A model generated the notes under the pieces. The model worked only from the letters and a program-made list of their open reading frames with translations, was not told the origin of the DNA and ran no database searches. A stretch of 64,000 bases of DNA, from NCBI GenBank assembly GCA_031216915.1, contig CM062290.1, positions 255,299,597 through 255,363,596 of the forward strand, written 5' to 3'. Origin of the DNA: Pictodentalium vernedei (taxonomy: Eukaryota > Mollusca > Scaphopoda > Dentaliida > Dentaliidae). The translations under genes were made by a program, and so were the position numbers. Each line of letters opens with the position of its first letter. Position 1 is the first letter of the stretch. Shown piece by piece: positions 22,020 through 33,380 of this stretch.

Positions 22020-22027
22020 GAGTCTTC
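22020..22027. repeat. 8-bp target-site duplication, right
   Basis: GAGTCTTC directly after the terminal GCAGCCCTG, identical to 17424-17431. Confidence 0.8.
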
Positions 22028-22267
22028 CTTCATAATCATTTAACCAACAAGCATGTATGAGAGGTGCTAGTGGTGTCATCAAAGATTCTATGACATCAAG
22101 TCTCGATTGGGAAATATTTCTTGTGCCGAATCAAAGAAAATGGATGTCCATGGTAGTTTTAAATTCAATCGGCTGAAATATATGCGCGGAAAAGCGAACC
22201 CTGTTTTCTTACAGAATTTGACTGGTGGCTTGAGTGTTTGTTATTAGTTAACATCTAGAAGCAAAAA

Positions 22268-22345
22268 TTTATTTATTTATTCGGGGTTAACGACACAGCG
22301 AGGGTCACCTCGTGTCGGACTGTTTTACGGGTAGATGAAGCCGGA
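22268..22345 (-). mobile_element. SINE fragment, type II tail
   Basis: TTATTTATTTATTCGGGGTT, GTTAACGACACAGCGAGGGTC, TGTCGGACTGTTTTACGGG; the body is lost after about 22345. Confidence 0.65.
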
Positions 22346-23439
22346 CTATAGAAGTCTAAAGTCGTGTCTGTTCGCCGTTGATGTGTACATCAGGGACTCG
22401 TACTGAAGTCTGCCCAATAGCATGGTCACTTAACTTGAGCAGTTGTTGTGAGTAAAGTGTCGTCTGCTTATTTGGGCTGATGATATCTGAATAAAAATAA
22501 CTCCTAGGCCACAAGTCTTGATATTATTTTTCGAGTTAAAACTTTGAACCATCCTTAAAAATCAAGAAATTAGAAGTGAAATCGCTAGTGCGCAAAAGGT
22601 GAAACGTCACACACATTTTCCTTCATCAATATTAGTAAACAATGTGACTTTTGTTATCTGAAAAATGGTATTTTGGTATACCTGAACCAACAGGTGTGGG
22701 CGAGATATGTTATCAGAAGTGAATGATGCAACACGCTGGCAAGTGGCAACTCGAGTATGCTGACATTTCGAGTCAGTTCGAATAAACCTGTAGGCGATAT
22801 ATAGATGACCTTTAGTCTGCTGATAACACTACCTTATGAAAAGAAGATGCCAGCAACTTGAATTTTCCGAAAAGCGGATACCGGTTTTTTATTCGCACCA
22901 ATCGTAGTTTGTTTATTGGGGTTTGATATTGCCTCAGGCAATGAGGCTACTCCGTGAACGCACTTCAAGTGTAGTGCAAGGCGAGTAGAGTTTCCATCCA
23001 GACAAAGATTCACATACATTCATGCACACGATCAGGATTTTATAGTAGCCATATTGATATTGGCTACTCATGAGGTAGGCCCCCGCCTTCCATCTTAAAC
23101 ATTTGTCAAGTTTGCCAGAAGTTGTTAACGTTTTCTCCCAGGCTTGAAGGGTTTTCGCTCCTGCTGTTGGCTACCATGCCGGCTTCCCCGACGAGGCAGA
23201 AGTTCTGCTCAATGATAGAGCATGTAGCGATGCTTAACTTTGCATCAAACCCCTCGTGGATAAAACAAACCCCAACTACTATTGGTGCTCTGATTATATA
23301 CCCTTTAAAGTGGTAATAAGAAGCAAGCAGACGTGAGTCAGTGTCCCTGTAAATTGTTCATTTTATTCCAAATATTGTTCTCTTTCCAAACACCTTCAAT
23401 CCATCTCACCTCTACACCTTTCCAACTAGTCTAATTTTC
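22346..23439. other. Nothing recognised
   Basis: Only a small hairpin (AGTAGCCATATTGATATTGG) near 23044 was noticed. Confidence 0.5.
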
Positions 23440-23680
23440 TTAACACTTTAACCAACGCGAACAGCAGACGAACACTCGCAAAATAAATTCTTGAATAACT
23501 AAACATTTTCATTTGTTGTCTCAAATACATAGCTGCTGACCCCTCAATGGAAAGAGCTCGTTGAGCTCGATCCAATGAGGGGTCATCGGCTATGTTTTGA
23601 GACAAAAATATATTATTTGAATGGTGACTTCTGGGGAAAACACTTGCTGTATATGTGGCCGTTAAAGGGTAAAGGGTTAA
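23440..23680 (-). mobile_element. TTAA palindromic MITE copy, diverged
   Basis: TTAA-ACTTTAACCAACG... to GGTAAAGGGTTAA with the AGCAGACGA arm left. The central palindrome around GAGCTCGTTGAGCTC is retained but arm sequence is diverged. Confidence 0.8.
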
Positions 23681-23877
23681 CAGTGTTGCCTTACATACAG
23701 GGTACCCCAACCATTTCAGCAACCAAATTCAAGAGCTGTCAAGAAAGTTTTGGAGTAGAATTCACTTATTTCCAATCACGTTTTGAGCCCAGGGGCGTAG
23801 CAAAGTGTGCTCCCTTCCCCAACAGTCGGGACATTTTCGTCTGGACTGGAGTCGCACATACAGTAAGACAAACGAAT

Positions 23878-23901
23878 GGGGGGGGGGGGGGGGGGGGGGG
23901 G
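23878..23901. repeat. 24-G homopolymer
   Basis: Uninterrupted G run, followed by GCTGTGG. Nearby CCAGGGGCGTAGC at about 23789 is a hAT-like terminus without a partner. Confidence 0.9.
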
Positions 23902-24022
23902 CTGTGGTTCTGAATCGGCTCACATTTTGCTTGTGCTTTTTTCTGAGGTTAAGATTTTGTGTTGGGTAGAAACGCAAGTATATTTGTGCTTCACTGGTAA
24001 TCCACTCTAACAGTCTGTAAGT

Positions 24023-24340
24023 TTTATTTATTTGGGTATTTCATTAGCACAGTCATTGCGTGTCGGACAGTTTAACGTAGAGAACCACCGAGCAAAAATC
24101 GAGTAATTGTCGGACTCTCCAACTTTCTAACGCAGCACAAATAGGGTTAGAATCGCTTGAAGGCAAGTGTACCCTCGCCCTGTCCTACGCCTTAGCACAT
24201 GGCTCCACCGCGCTCCCACGTGGGCCATCGGGATTAAGTGCTTAGCGCAAGGACACAACGTAGATGATGCGGGCCAGGATCGGATAGTCGACCGACTCAA
24301 ATCCAATGCTCTAACCAGGGAAGTACTGGGCTCCACAAGT
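24023..24340 (-). mobile_element. Degenerate tRNA-headed SINE
   Basis: TTTTATTTATTTGGG tail, TCATTGCGTGTCGGACAG, AGAGAACCACCGAGC body, and a degenerate tRNA head (complement contains GGTTAGAGCATTGGATT and CGATCCTGGCC). The head recurs alone at 25278-25332. Confidence 0.7.
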
Positions 24341-25151
24341 GCTGTTATATAGTAGACTCTATAACGTAAACCTGCACTTTCAAGAATGGCCCTGTGAATC
24401 TTCGAATTTCGAATCGTTTGTCCGATTCGATTCGATTTTCGAATACCTGACCGCCGAATACTTAAATCGAATATCCCGACGACTATCACGGAAACTTTAT
24501 GTCCTTTCTTTTCGCGTATATCATTATATGTAGTCATTATTTCTTGCCAATTACGTTAATATCAAAAATATTACGGTTAACTTGGTCAGTCACTACTGAC
24601 TGTTATTGGTACTGTAGAAACTTTATTTTGAAACTAATGTTTGTGTTTTGGCGTCGGGTGTGAGAATCATACTAGCGCCTTCACACATATTAATTAGCGA
24701 AGTATTCAGTTAAACTTTTTGAAAAATGCTGAACAGTTTGAGATTTGTTTTTTAAATTTGTTAAATGAACGAGTTTGCATTCATCTGACTGTTCTTACAT
24801 GTGTGGCATATGGCAGTTATTCTTGTTTAATTACTACTTTGTGAAATCGTATCAAAATTCATTCAGGTTATTTTCTCAAACGAACTTTTGTTCGCACAAA
24901 TGTGGACAGTATTATACACAATTTCGTTCCGGCGATGTATTCCATATTATTATAAACTACTAATCACCCCCTTCCGTCTCGATCTGTAGGAACTTTCTCT
25001 GTTATCCATGTCAAAAAACCCGACTAGACTATCTTCTCCATACAGTACGGCCGCCGTGGACTGGTCACTTTCCAGGGACGCAATAATATTAGATTCCAAC
25101 CACTAATTACAGAAATAATCATCAAAAATTTAATTAATGAAGCACCGGGTA

Positions 25152-25481
25152 CAACCATTAATTAAAATTTTGCTACTCATGATTCTGATTGCCTGGTAAA
25201 CGCATGAGTGGACATCACTTGCTACATGTGGATTACAACCAGTCCACGGCGGCTGTACCGAATGTCCGATTGTTTCGAATCGGGCCAGGATCGGACCGTC
25301 GACCTCAAATCCAATGCTCTAACCGGGGAACGATTTTGCATTCATACAACCCGGTGCTTCATTAATTAAAATTTTGCTACTGATGATTCTGATTGCCTGC
25401 TAAAAGCATGAGTGGACATCACTTGCTACATGTGGATTACAACCAGACCACGGCGGCTGTACCGAATGTCCGATTGTTTCG
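25152..25481. repeat. Interrupted direct duplication (about 126-bp units)
   Basis: Units at 25152-25277 and 25355-25481 share ATTAATTAAAATTTTGCTAC, GAGTGGACATCACTTGCTAC and CCACGGCGGCTGTACCGAAT. A SINE-head fragment lies between them. Confidence 0.85.
25278..25332 (-). mobile_element. SINE head fragment
   Basis: CGGGCCAGGATCGGACCGTCG and CAAATCCAATGCTCTAACC closely match the head of the SINE at 24023-24340. It separates the two direct repeats at 25152-25277 and 25355-25481. Confidence 0.6.
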
Positions 25482-26207
25482 GATCATTAAACAATTCGAT
25501 TCGATTCGTATTTGATTCGAACGAAAAAAATCCGATTCGCAGAGCCCTATTATCAAGGAAGAATGCACTTTGAACAACTTTTTCAGAGCAATATAAAAGG
25601 GGTAGTTTGTAGCTGGTACTAATGGTTAGGTTTCAAGAAAAATTACGATTTGGAATCGAGAAGGGGAGTTCTTGGAAGAGATTGTAGAACCTTCAGACAA
25701 TTTGTAATGGTATTGAAAAGGAGCCCGGTAAATACATTACGTGTTGCAAAAGGTTTCCAAATTTTGAAAATCGAAATATTTGTCATACAGATTCTTTTTG
25801 TTCACCACAGAGATAAGCTCTCAATCAGAATTACATTTTTCGAGAAGAATTTTCAATCTCTCACTCTCAGTATTCAGCCTTTCAAGTCTTTAATGAAAAT
25901 ATGGCATTTGCGATGTGTCTTGTGTGCTGGCGCGTTTGCCGTGTGTGTGTGAGGGGTGGGGTGGGGTGGGGGCAGGGGGGGTGCGGTTGTCAAGTCCCTG
26001 CAAGGTACATCTGTAAGAAACTGAAAATGAAGAACAAGTGGTCATTAGAGGACAACTGGTGATTAATTTTAGTACTATATCCACGTAAAGGTTAGAATTA
26101 AACTTTCAGGAGCTATTATTGGCTTCACTAATTTCAATGCATAAAATCTAAAAAGTAACCCTATGTTTCCCCAAAACAATTAAAAACCCACTCAAAACGA
26201 TAAAAGC

Positions 26208-26212
<5 letters not shown>

Positions 26213-26265
<53 letters not shown>

Positions 26266-26266
26266 A
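26213..26266. repeat. (CAA)n microsatellite
   Basis: About eighteen CAA units, followed by a C run (26280-26293) and A/C-rich low-complexity sequence to 26345. Confidence 0.92.
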
Positions 26267-26434
26267 AATAAACAAAATACCCCCCCCCCCCCCAAAAAAA
26301 AAACAAAACAAAAAAAAAAACAAAACAAAACAAACAAACAAAAAACGTGCCGATAGAAAATTTAGTTTAAATTCAACAATCCGACAAATAGAATTTCAGG
26401 CCAAGGGGGTATTCTCGGTAGCAACAACGAAAAA

Positions 26435-27657
26435 CAATGAAAGTTTCAATGACACTGTAGCTTAACTTGACTGTGTGTTGTGTTTGATGAAAAGGATAAT
26501 GTTCAATGTTTAGGAAAGGATTACGAAATGCGACAAGAATTATGATAATTGAGAATATGTTAATTTCTGTTCCCTGTATGCTATGTTTTCAATAAAAAAA
26601 AAATATGAGGTGTAGACTGTACTAAAGAACTGAGGGGTGGGCTAATGTGGCTCTCAAAGTTAAGGTATGTCAACCAAAGTTACCAAGTTACAGTGAAATT
26701 ATTCCAAGACGAGTCATCCTATCATGGTTATAATGAAATCACTTCATAAATACGGCCTGTAGACTGTTCTAAAGGTTTTCGTGCTTCGGGTCTGTGTGGT
26801 CATCACGGTTGACCCATCGCAACCAAAAGGGGACGTCCTCATCTAGACATTATACTGAGTCATCCTACAAATGTACAATGAAATTCCTTCATAAATACTA
26901 CCTGTAGTCTGTGAAGTTCTTCGGGTTTTGGTCTCGGGCAGCCATCATGGCTGAACGATCATGACCAAAGGGGACGTTCTCATCTAGACATTATATCGAG
27001 TCATCCTACCAAGTTACAATGAAATCCCTTCATAAATACGACCTGTAGACTGTGCTAAATGTTTTCGGGTTTTGGCCTCGGGCAGCCGTCACGGTTTTCA
27101 GACCGCGACCAAATGGGGAAGTTCTCATCTAAACATCATACGGAGTCATCCTACCAAGTCACAATGAAATCCCTCAATTTTAAATACGACCTGCAGACTG
27201 TGCAAACAGTTTTAGGTTTTGGGCTTTGGTAGCCGTCAGGGTTGACAGATCATAACCAAAAGGGGACGTTCTCATCTAGACATTGCATAGGGTCATCCTA
27301 TCAAGTTACAATGAAATCCCTTCATAAATATCTCATCTAGACATCATACAGAGTCATCCTACCAAGTTACAATGTTAATGTGCCGTTAAACCTTAATAAA
27401 AAAAAGTTACGAAGAAACCCTAAAGGTTTTCGGGTTTGGGGCATGGGCAGCCATCACGGTTGACCCATCGTCACCAAAAGGGGACGTTCTCATCTGGACA
27501 TGATCTCAAACCTGCATATGAAATTACGTGACGATCGGACAAGAAATACGGGGTGTAGCCTGTGCTAAAGGAAAATATGAACAGACTCACAGACCAACTG
27601 ACTTCCGCACGCGTGATGGCTATAGCTTATCTTGACTTTGTCAAGTTAAGCTGAAAA
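26435..27657 (+). mobile_element. Helitron-like tandem-array element D
   Basis: Starts AATGAAAGTTTCAATGACAC, TAGCTTAACTTGACTG. Monomers of about 140 bp carry CATCTAGACAT and CCTGTAGACTGTGCTAAA. Ends CGCACGCGTGATGG then hairpin CTTGACTTTGTCAAG and TTAAGCTG. A short SINE-tail-like insertion lies at 27374-27404. Confidence 0.78.
27374..27404 (+). mobile_element. Short SINE-tail-like insertion in element D
   Basis: GTTAATGTGCCGTTAAACC and TTAATAAAAAAA interrupt the monomer consensus CAAGTTACAATG...AAATCCC. Confidence 0.45.
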
Positions 27658-27699
27658 CAAGAAGAAGAAAAATACAAAACAATTTATTATTATAATAAA

Positions 27700-27917
27700 T
27701 TAACCATTTCAATCATTTGCCTAGCTTTACGACCATATCCAGAGTGCAAGCGCTATAATTTTATTTTTTCAACTTTCTATTCATAAACAAAGCTTATGAC
27801 CCCGCGTTGTAACGAGCTCGCCTAGCTCGTGGCAATGAGGAGTTATATAAACTGTGTTTGCGGTCAAAAAATGGAAATTTTGAGGTACTGAAGATTTTTT
27901 CGCAAGTGCTTAAACTA
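27700..27917 (+). mobile_element. Degenerate TTAA MITE copy
   Basis: TTAACCATTTC start, CTTATGACCCCGCGTTG...GAGCTCGCCTAGCTC centre and CGCAAGTGCTTAA end match the family outline, but many substitutions are present. Lies just after the array element ending at about 27657. Confidence 0.6.
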
Positions 27918-28062
27918 ATCGGTTGGCTGGTAGAGTGCTGGAAGCCCATAATTGGGCTTTATTTTGAAGTGCTGGTACTACAACTTGGAGGCTTCATATT
28001 CTGTGGAATTGCTTCATATTATCTTTGAAGTGATATTATTTTATCTGTTAGGATTTGCCTTA

Positions 28063-28104
28063 TTACAATTGATGGGAGAGTGCCAACTCTCCCATAAATT
28101 GTAA
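28063..28104. repeat. Hairpin in an unclassified repeat
   Basis: TTACAATTGATGGGAGAGT and ACTCTCCCATAAATTGTAA arms. A diverged relative without the hairpin lies at about 41125-41240 (GGCACTCTCCCAGAAATTAT). Confidence 0.65.
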
Positions 28105-29136
28105 CAAGACAAAAATGCACAAAGAAAAGAAATTTTAAGAACTAAAAATAATCTATCAGTTAAGATAAAGGGTTTCGTCCAAGCTGTAACCAGAAGGATT
28201 AAGGTATGTAATACCACTCATAATTTTCCCGGGAAATATTTCAGAGCCAGTGCGCCTCTTAATTAAAAATGTGTCAATAGGGCGATGTGAACAAATCATC
28301 GCGGATGAAAAACTCTGTGAATGGTTTTAACTCATAAAAATGGCGGTTTTTCTCCGAAAATCGATGGCACTGGTGATCCACTCGTGGGATGATGAATTTC
28401 AAACTGCGTAAAATGGCGCGATCGATGAGAGAAAAATGCAAAACGCGCGCAAATTGAGCTAAAAAATCAATATGTACATTCCTCGAATAGATTATGTGAA
28501 TGAAGTGGAAAATTCCAATCGATGGATTTCATCATCAACATCGTCCCGCAGACTTCAGCGTGCGTATAACTTATTCAAATGAGATGTTTATAAACAAATG
28601 GCTGCACTCGAAACCTACATAAATTATGCAAATTGTATGTTGATCAACAAAGTCTGACCCAATACGGTTACTATAACCAGCACATTGATTGGTGATGACT
28701 TGGCAAAGTACCAAAATGCGCGCGGGAACACGTCAACCAGGCAATCGATAAACTGCGTTTTCTGCTCATGTGGAAGAAAATCAATAGGAGAACAAAACCG
28801 TCTGGCATCACGTGGAGGTAATTTCAGGAATATGCGTAATCCTCTCCAGAAATAGTAATTCCGATAGTCTGGCCAAATAGACAGCGCTTACATTTTCCAA
28901 TCTGATAGAGATTGCTTTTGCAGTCTATAAAAAAACTGCGCAAATACTGAAAATCGACAGGTTCGGAAGAGGCCTAACCTTATCACTGCTGCTTTATTTC
29001 TGTGGATTGGCAACAGTGGTTGCGGAAGAAAAAATGAACTTTGGGGCTGGGCGTCGCGAAGATGACAGATTTGGGGAGCGGGAGAGGGGAGTGTAAACCC
29101 GATTAATCACGAACGTCGCGACTGACAAAATATTCC
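28105..29136. other. Nothing recognised
   Basis: Unique-looking sequence, with no ORF I could credit and few known repeats. One of the better candidates for non-repeat host sequence here. Confidence 0.4.
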
Positions 29137-29144
29137 AACTACGT

Positions 29145-29481
29145 CAGGGATGCCGGAAGCACGAGGGCAGAGGCCCTCCCTGCCTTCGGACACCGGGAGG
29201 GAGAGGGGTCAGACATGCCCTTCGCAGGTTCGTCAATTTTTTTCAATGATCTATTCTCGAAGTAAAGCTGAAATACATCCGAAATCTGTTTTGGGAGCTT
29301 TCAAAATAGATGGGGGGGGGGGGGGGGGGGGGGTGACACCTCCTCTCAAACTACCCCACCTCGGGCCTTTGACCTTCCAGACATACATGCTTCGGCATAT
29401 TATGGCGGGGCTGCTGCTGGTGCGAGTAAATGCCTTTTTCCCGGGGACTGACCCCCTGCCCGAAGTGCTTCCGGCGCCCTG
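29145..29481. mobile_element. hAT-like MITE with 8-bp duplication
   Basis: CAGGGATGCCGGAAGCAC start and GTGCTTCCGGCGCCCTG end. Flanks AACTACGT (29137-29144) and AACTAAGT (29482-29489) match at 7 of 8. Interior has a 22-G run (29312-29333). The 110-codon ORF across it is not credible. Confidence 0.8.
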
Positions 29482-29491
29482 AACTAAGTCA

Positions 29492-29728
29492 TTAACCCTT
29501 TACCCAACGAATCGCCCGCATAATATGCAAATTCAGCAGTTGAAAAAATATTATTTTTCAAAAAATTCAACAAAACCATATCATATGACCCCTCGTTGGA
29601 ACAAGCTCATCGAGCTCGTTCCGAGGGGTCACATGATATGGTTTTGTTGACATTTTTTGAAAAAATTAAAAAAATTATATTTAAAATAACAAATTTTGAT
29701 ATCGTCTGCGTTGGGTAAAGGGTTTTAA
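29492..29728 (+). mobile_element. TTAA MITE, second subfamily
   Basis: Same termini (TTAACCCTTTACCCAACG and GGGTAAAGGG), but the palindrome arms are CAACAAAACCATATCATATG rather than the CAAAAACATAGG type. The centre GACCCCTCGTTGGAAC is shared. Three bases separate it from the hAT-like MITE duplication at 29482-29489. Confidence 0.82.
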
Positions 29729-30049
29729 GACATACCGTTCTTGAAGGTGTGCCTTGATGATCTAGTTAGAATATCTGTCATTAGCGATTATAATGAAAAA
29801 AAAAAACAAAACAAAAACAAACCTCAAGTCGTCTTGCAAATTCAGTATTTGTGGATTAAATAATAAATATACAAGTGGTAGTCGTTAAGCAACTTATTTA
29901 ACACATACCGTACTCCTCATGCTGGTGCCCCAAACTCCCCGAAAACAGGAAAAATTATTGAAGGGGGGTGGGCATAATAATCCCCTAACCCTCCCCAGAT
30001 ACGCCACCGCGTTGTGGGGCCACCAATCCCACCAAATCATCGGAAAAGT

Positions 30050-30301
30050 TTAATCCTTTACCTAACACGAAAAGGAGACGACACTTGCAAATGAAATTTT
30101 GGAATAACTATTTTTTGTTCATGTTTTGCGTCAAAAACATAGCTGACGACCCCTCACTGGAACGAGCTCGTTGGGCTCATTTCAATGACGGGGTCATAAG
30201 CTCTGTTTGGAGACAAAAATGAAAAAAATAATGAAAATTGAATGGTGATTTCTGAGAATAGCGCTGGCCCGTTTTTGGCCGTTACGTTGGGCAAGGGTTA
30301 A
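30050..30301 (-). mobile_element. TTAA MITE copy
   Basis: TTAATCCTTTACCTAACACG with the AGGAGACGACACTTGC arm left and GGCCGTTACGTTGGG right. Central palindrome is present with mismatches. Confidence 0.82.
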
Positions 30302-30449
30302 CAAAAATTGCTTAGTTCCAAGTTGCTTAGCCCTACATTAATTTAATATTTTTTAACAATATTTCAAAACATATTTTAGGAAACAACACATTTATACTGT
30401 AATAAAAATCAACGTTGTGAGTTTTTACATTCCAATTTGAGAAACAAAA

Positions 30450-30702
30450 ACCTTTTTTACCCATCACTCAATGTGAGGGACAAAACCAGTCAGTGCTAAT
30501 CATACAAGTCGCCTTTTACCTTTTATTAATTATACACTTTTTTCCTCCCAAACTTTAAAATAATTTATGATCTCTCACTGGAACGCGATTGTTGAACTCA
30601 TTCTTACGAGGGAACATAAGCAATGTTTTTGAAGCGAAAAATTAAAACTTTTAGTTAATCTGGAAATATTTTTTCAAGTGTTGAGTTAGGCAAAGGGTAA
30701 AA
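30450..30702 (+). mobile_element. Degenerate TTAA MITE copy
   Basis: CCTTTTTTACCCATCAC, then TTTATGATCTCTCACTGGAACG and AGTTAGGCAAAGGG follow the family order with heavy divergence. TTAA ends are lost. Confidence 0.55.
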
Positions 30703-31583
30703 GAATAATAATTAAATATTGATTGGAAACGTCCAGGGATATTTTTTAAATTTGTGTTTGTGAAAAAGAGAAAAAAAAGTGTGGTGGAGGAGCATAAGCC
30801 TTTTCGCCACTGGTGACTTGTCGACTTGGGTTAATTAGGTTCATACAACTGTAAAAGAAAGTGAGTGGGAGCTAGTACGGATATTAGCACTTCTAAGTTG
30901 CCTGATTTTTTCAAACTATTTGTATGAAAAATAACACAATTTTTTTATTCATGGGCGGTTCTTAAAAATTTGGTCCAGCAAAGCGATTATTTTTTTTCTG
31001 TATAAAACCCCCCAAAATCACTCACAAAAACCCCTCGTTAATACATAATTTTAGTTCATAACGGCATCATCTGCGCAATTAAATATACACGTACTGAGTC
31101 GAAAATAGAGAAATTATTCTGATCGTGGATGACTCACAGTCATAATAAAAGTGTCAAAAGACTCAACTTGACTAACAAAGTATATATAAAAGTATGACAA
31201 GAACTGAAACAAACTCATTTTTTTTTAAATAGGGACTTCGATAGGGAACTGTAGATTTGAGGGACTTCAAAGTTTCAATTCGTAAAATGAAACGCGGTCG
31301 AATCAGCTGACATCATTCTGGCCACTTTGTATATACTACACAAAAGGATTCTCTATTTCAAATAAAAAAAATATCTGCCCCAAGCAGCTTAAGAAATATG
31401 GGCATACAATTTGTGTTAAAAATTTGTCCTGACTCACGAGAACCAGTTTTGATTCTCGCGAATTCCTGGTCCGAGAATGAATTTTCAGTTCTGAAGTAAT
31501 TCGGAATTTAGGATTACGGTTATGGCCTTGGAAGTGCAGACAGTACATATTCCACAGTTAAAGCAAACCTCACATTTCTTGTA

Positions 31584-32011
31584 CAGTGTAACCCACTTAA
31601 TTGGATATCTCTTAACTGAATAACCCTTTTAATTGAATATGATTTCCCAACACAAAACCATTTACCATACCTCCAGCACAAATTTGACCTGTAAATTGAA
31701 TACAGATTATTGAGTAAACTCCTGTTAATTGAATAAAAATCATGTAACCTGTCGAGGAATTACAATGACTCTTCCTAGTTTTCCGTTGTTTATAGACCTA
31801 TTTGGCTTCAGTACATGCAATACGGGCATTTAATCTAATATACCTTGTTTGACAGAGCTCAGTGAGCTCCGTCAAACAAGATATTGTAGAATAAATGCTA
31901 AGTTTATCTCCAAAATACAGGAAAGTGACACAGTCCCTGTTAATTGAATACTCCTGTTAATTGAATAAATTTCACTGGCAAAGTGGCAATTCAATTAAAA
32001 GGGTTCCACTG
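31584..32011. mobile_element. pogo/Tigger-like non-autonomous element
   Basis: CAGTGTAACCCACTTAATTGG start. The complement of the end is CAGTGGAACCCTTTTAATTG. TA flanks at 31582-31583 and 32012-32013. Many internal TTAATTGAATA motifs and a central palindrome at 31840-31884 (CTTGTTTGACAGAGCTC). TA duplication and a CAGTGGAACC start fit Tc1/mariner-pogo. Confidence 0.78.
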
Positions 32012-32343
32012 TAGTAGTAGTATTTATTGCAATTAACACCTCCTGAGAGGCAGATCGCAAAATGAAACACAGAGGAGTATGCATACAGTACAATATAACC
32101 GTCAACATATTTAACATGGAGTAAATATAACATTCTTGCGGATTATACGCAACATACGATCAGGTCATTATTAATATAATATAAAAATATTTCTATGTTT
32201 ACGAAAGTTTAAAATGTAAAGGCCTAGTTCCATGCAGTGTTGGTGAGTTTATTGTCTTGCATATACATGTAGAATACATCTTCAAACATCTAGGCTTTGT
32301 TGGTGGTCTTGCAGATGGAGGTTACAGCTACAGTATCTTGGCA

Positions 32344-32398
32344 ATGGTTTCTAGTGAAGTCTTGGCTGCCTCTATTGGCAACCAAGACTTCACTACAC
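32344..32398. repeat. AGTCTTGGCTGCC palindrome, copy 3
   Basis: TCTAGTGAAGTCTTGGCTGC and AACCAAGACTTCACTA arms. The downstream GATTCTC/GAGAATC-rich sequence (32500-32605) also resembles that after copies 1 and 2. Confidence 0.68.
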
Positions 32399-32689
32399 AC
32401 CCCTGCTTAGTATAAGTGTTACCTTATTTTGAGGGAGCAAGAATCAAGTGGAATTATCCAAGTCTTTAGGGACGCTTTCTGAATCTTTGGCAAAAATCTA
32501 TGATAAGAATCAAAAGAACATTTTGCGAGAAACAAAGTTGATTCTCATGGTTATCCTTGCGAGAATTACTGCGCGAATTGATTTTGATTCTCACTTGAAC
32601 TTTAAAACCTGTTCACTTATTTGGTAGAGGACAAAAGTATGTTTCATGTAGTTCACGGAACACGGGCGTTTCTATTATTACTTTTTTAT

Positions 32690-33003
32690 TATTTTCAGGT
32701 ACTGGGTCTTTTCGGGGAAATGGGGACATCTTGTTTTTGCATAAATCAAGTACATGTCACCCTATAATGCTATTGTTCAAATCACCCGGAACTTTCGGAC
32801 GGGGCCCTAAATATTACCTCTTTTGGGGCAAACCCACGTACTGCCAGAGAAAGCTTCTTCCAATGAGCTTGAATCTACGCAATAGAAAGAGGCAACACAC
32901 CAAATATCAAATCAATGTGCAGTCGAAGTTCATGAATACTGTTGAGTTTTCTCCATTGAAGGCAGTGTTGGGGGGGGGGGGGGGGGGGTGTCTAAAAAGG
33001 TGA
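32690..33003 (+). mobile_element. Fragment of H-type element, distal segment
   Basis: TTTTTGCATAAATCAAGTAC, ACTTTCGGACGGGGCC, CTTGAATCTACGC and CACCAAATATCAAATCAATG align in order with the distal segment of the elements at 42738 and 50023. It has no ends of its own and ends near a G run (32970-32988). Confidence 0.55.
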
Positions 33004-33380
33004 TCCATGAGGCAATCGCTAGTAGTTTTTAAGCCATTTTCATACAACTATTCCTTAGGAATTGTAACGGCTTATGGGAAGTTATGACAAGAGCCCCGCT
33101 GGGTGATGTTATAATTGTACGGCCGCTTATTGGTAAATTCAGTCATTTTTGCTTTGCAATGCGTACCTCATACATTTCAAATGCATCTTAATGTACTGCG
33201 AAAACTTGAAAAACGGCATACTTTAGTCATTTGTTTTATAAGAGTTATTGCTCGGACATGGGAGCCAAGTTGGATTTGCCAAAATGCTGGTTGCTGAAAG
33301 GAATCTTCCTACAATCACTAGTATTGACACAAGAAAAAATTTGGATCATTATTTTTTTTAAGTTACTGCATAGACCAACA

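Larger units (their letters stand above)
24385..25549. mobile_element. hAT-like degenerate element with ATTCG-rich ends
   Basis: The left end AATGGCCCTGTGAATC, then repeated ATTCGATTCG, is mirrored by CGATTCGCAGAGCCCTA at the right. Flanks CTTTCAAG and TTATCAAG agree at 6 of 8 positions. The interior holds a 204-bp-offset duplication. Confidence 0.45.

Noticed and set aside
26148-26333. 61-aa cysteine-rich ORF
   Set aside because: It is the (CAA)n microsatellite read as poly-cysteine on the minus strand.
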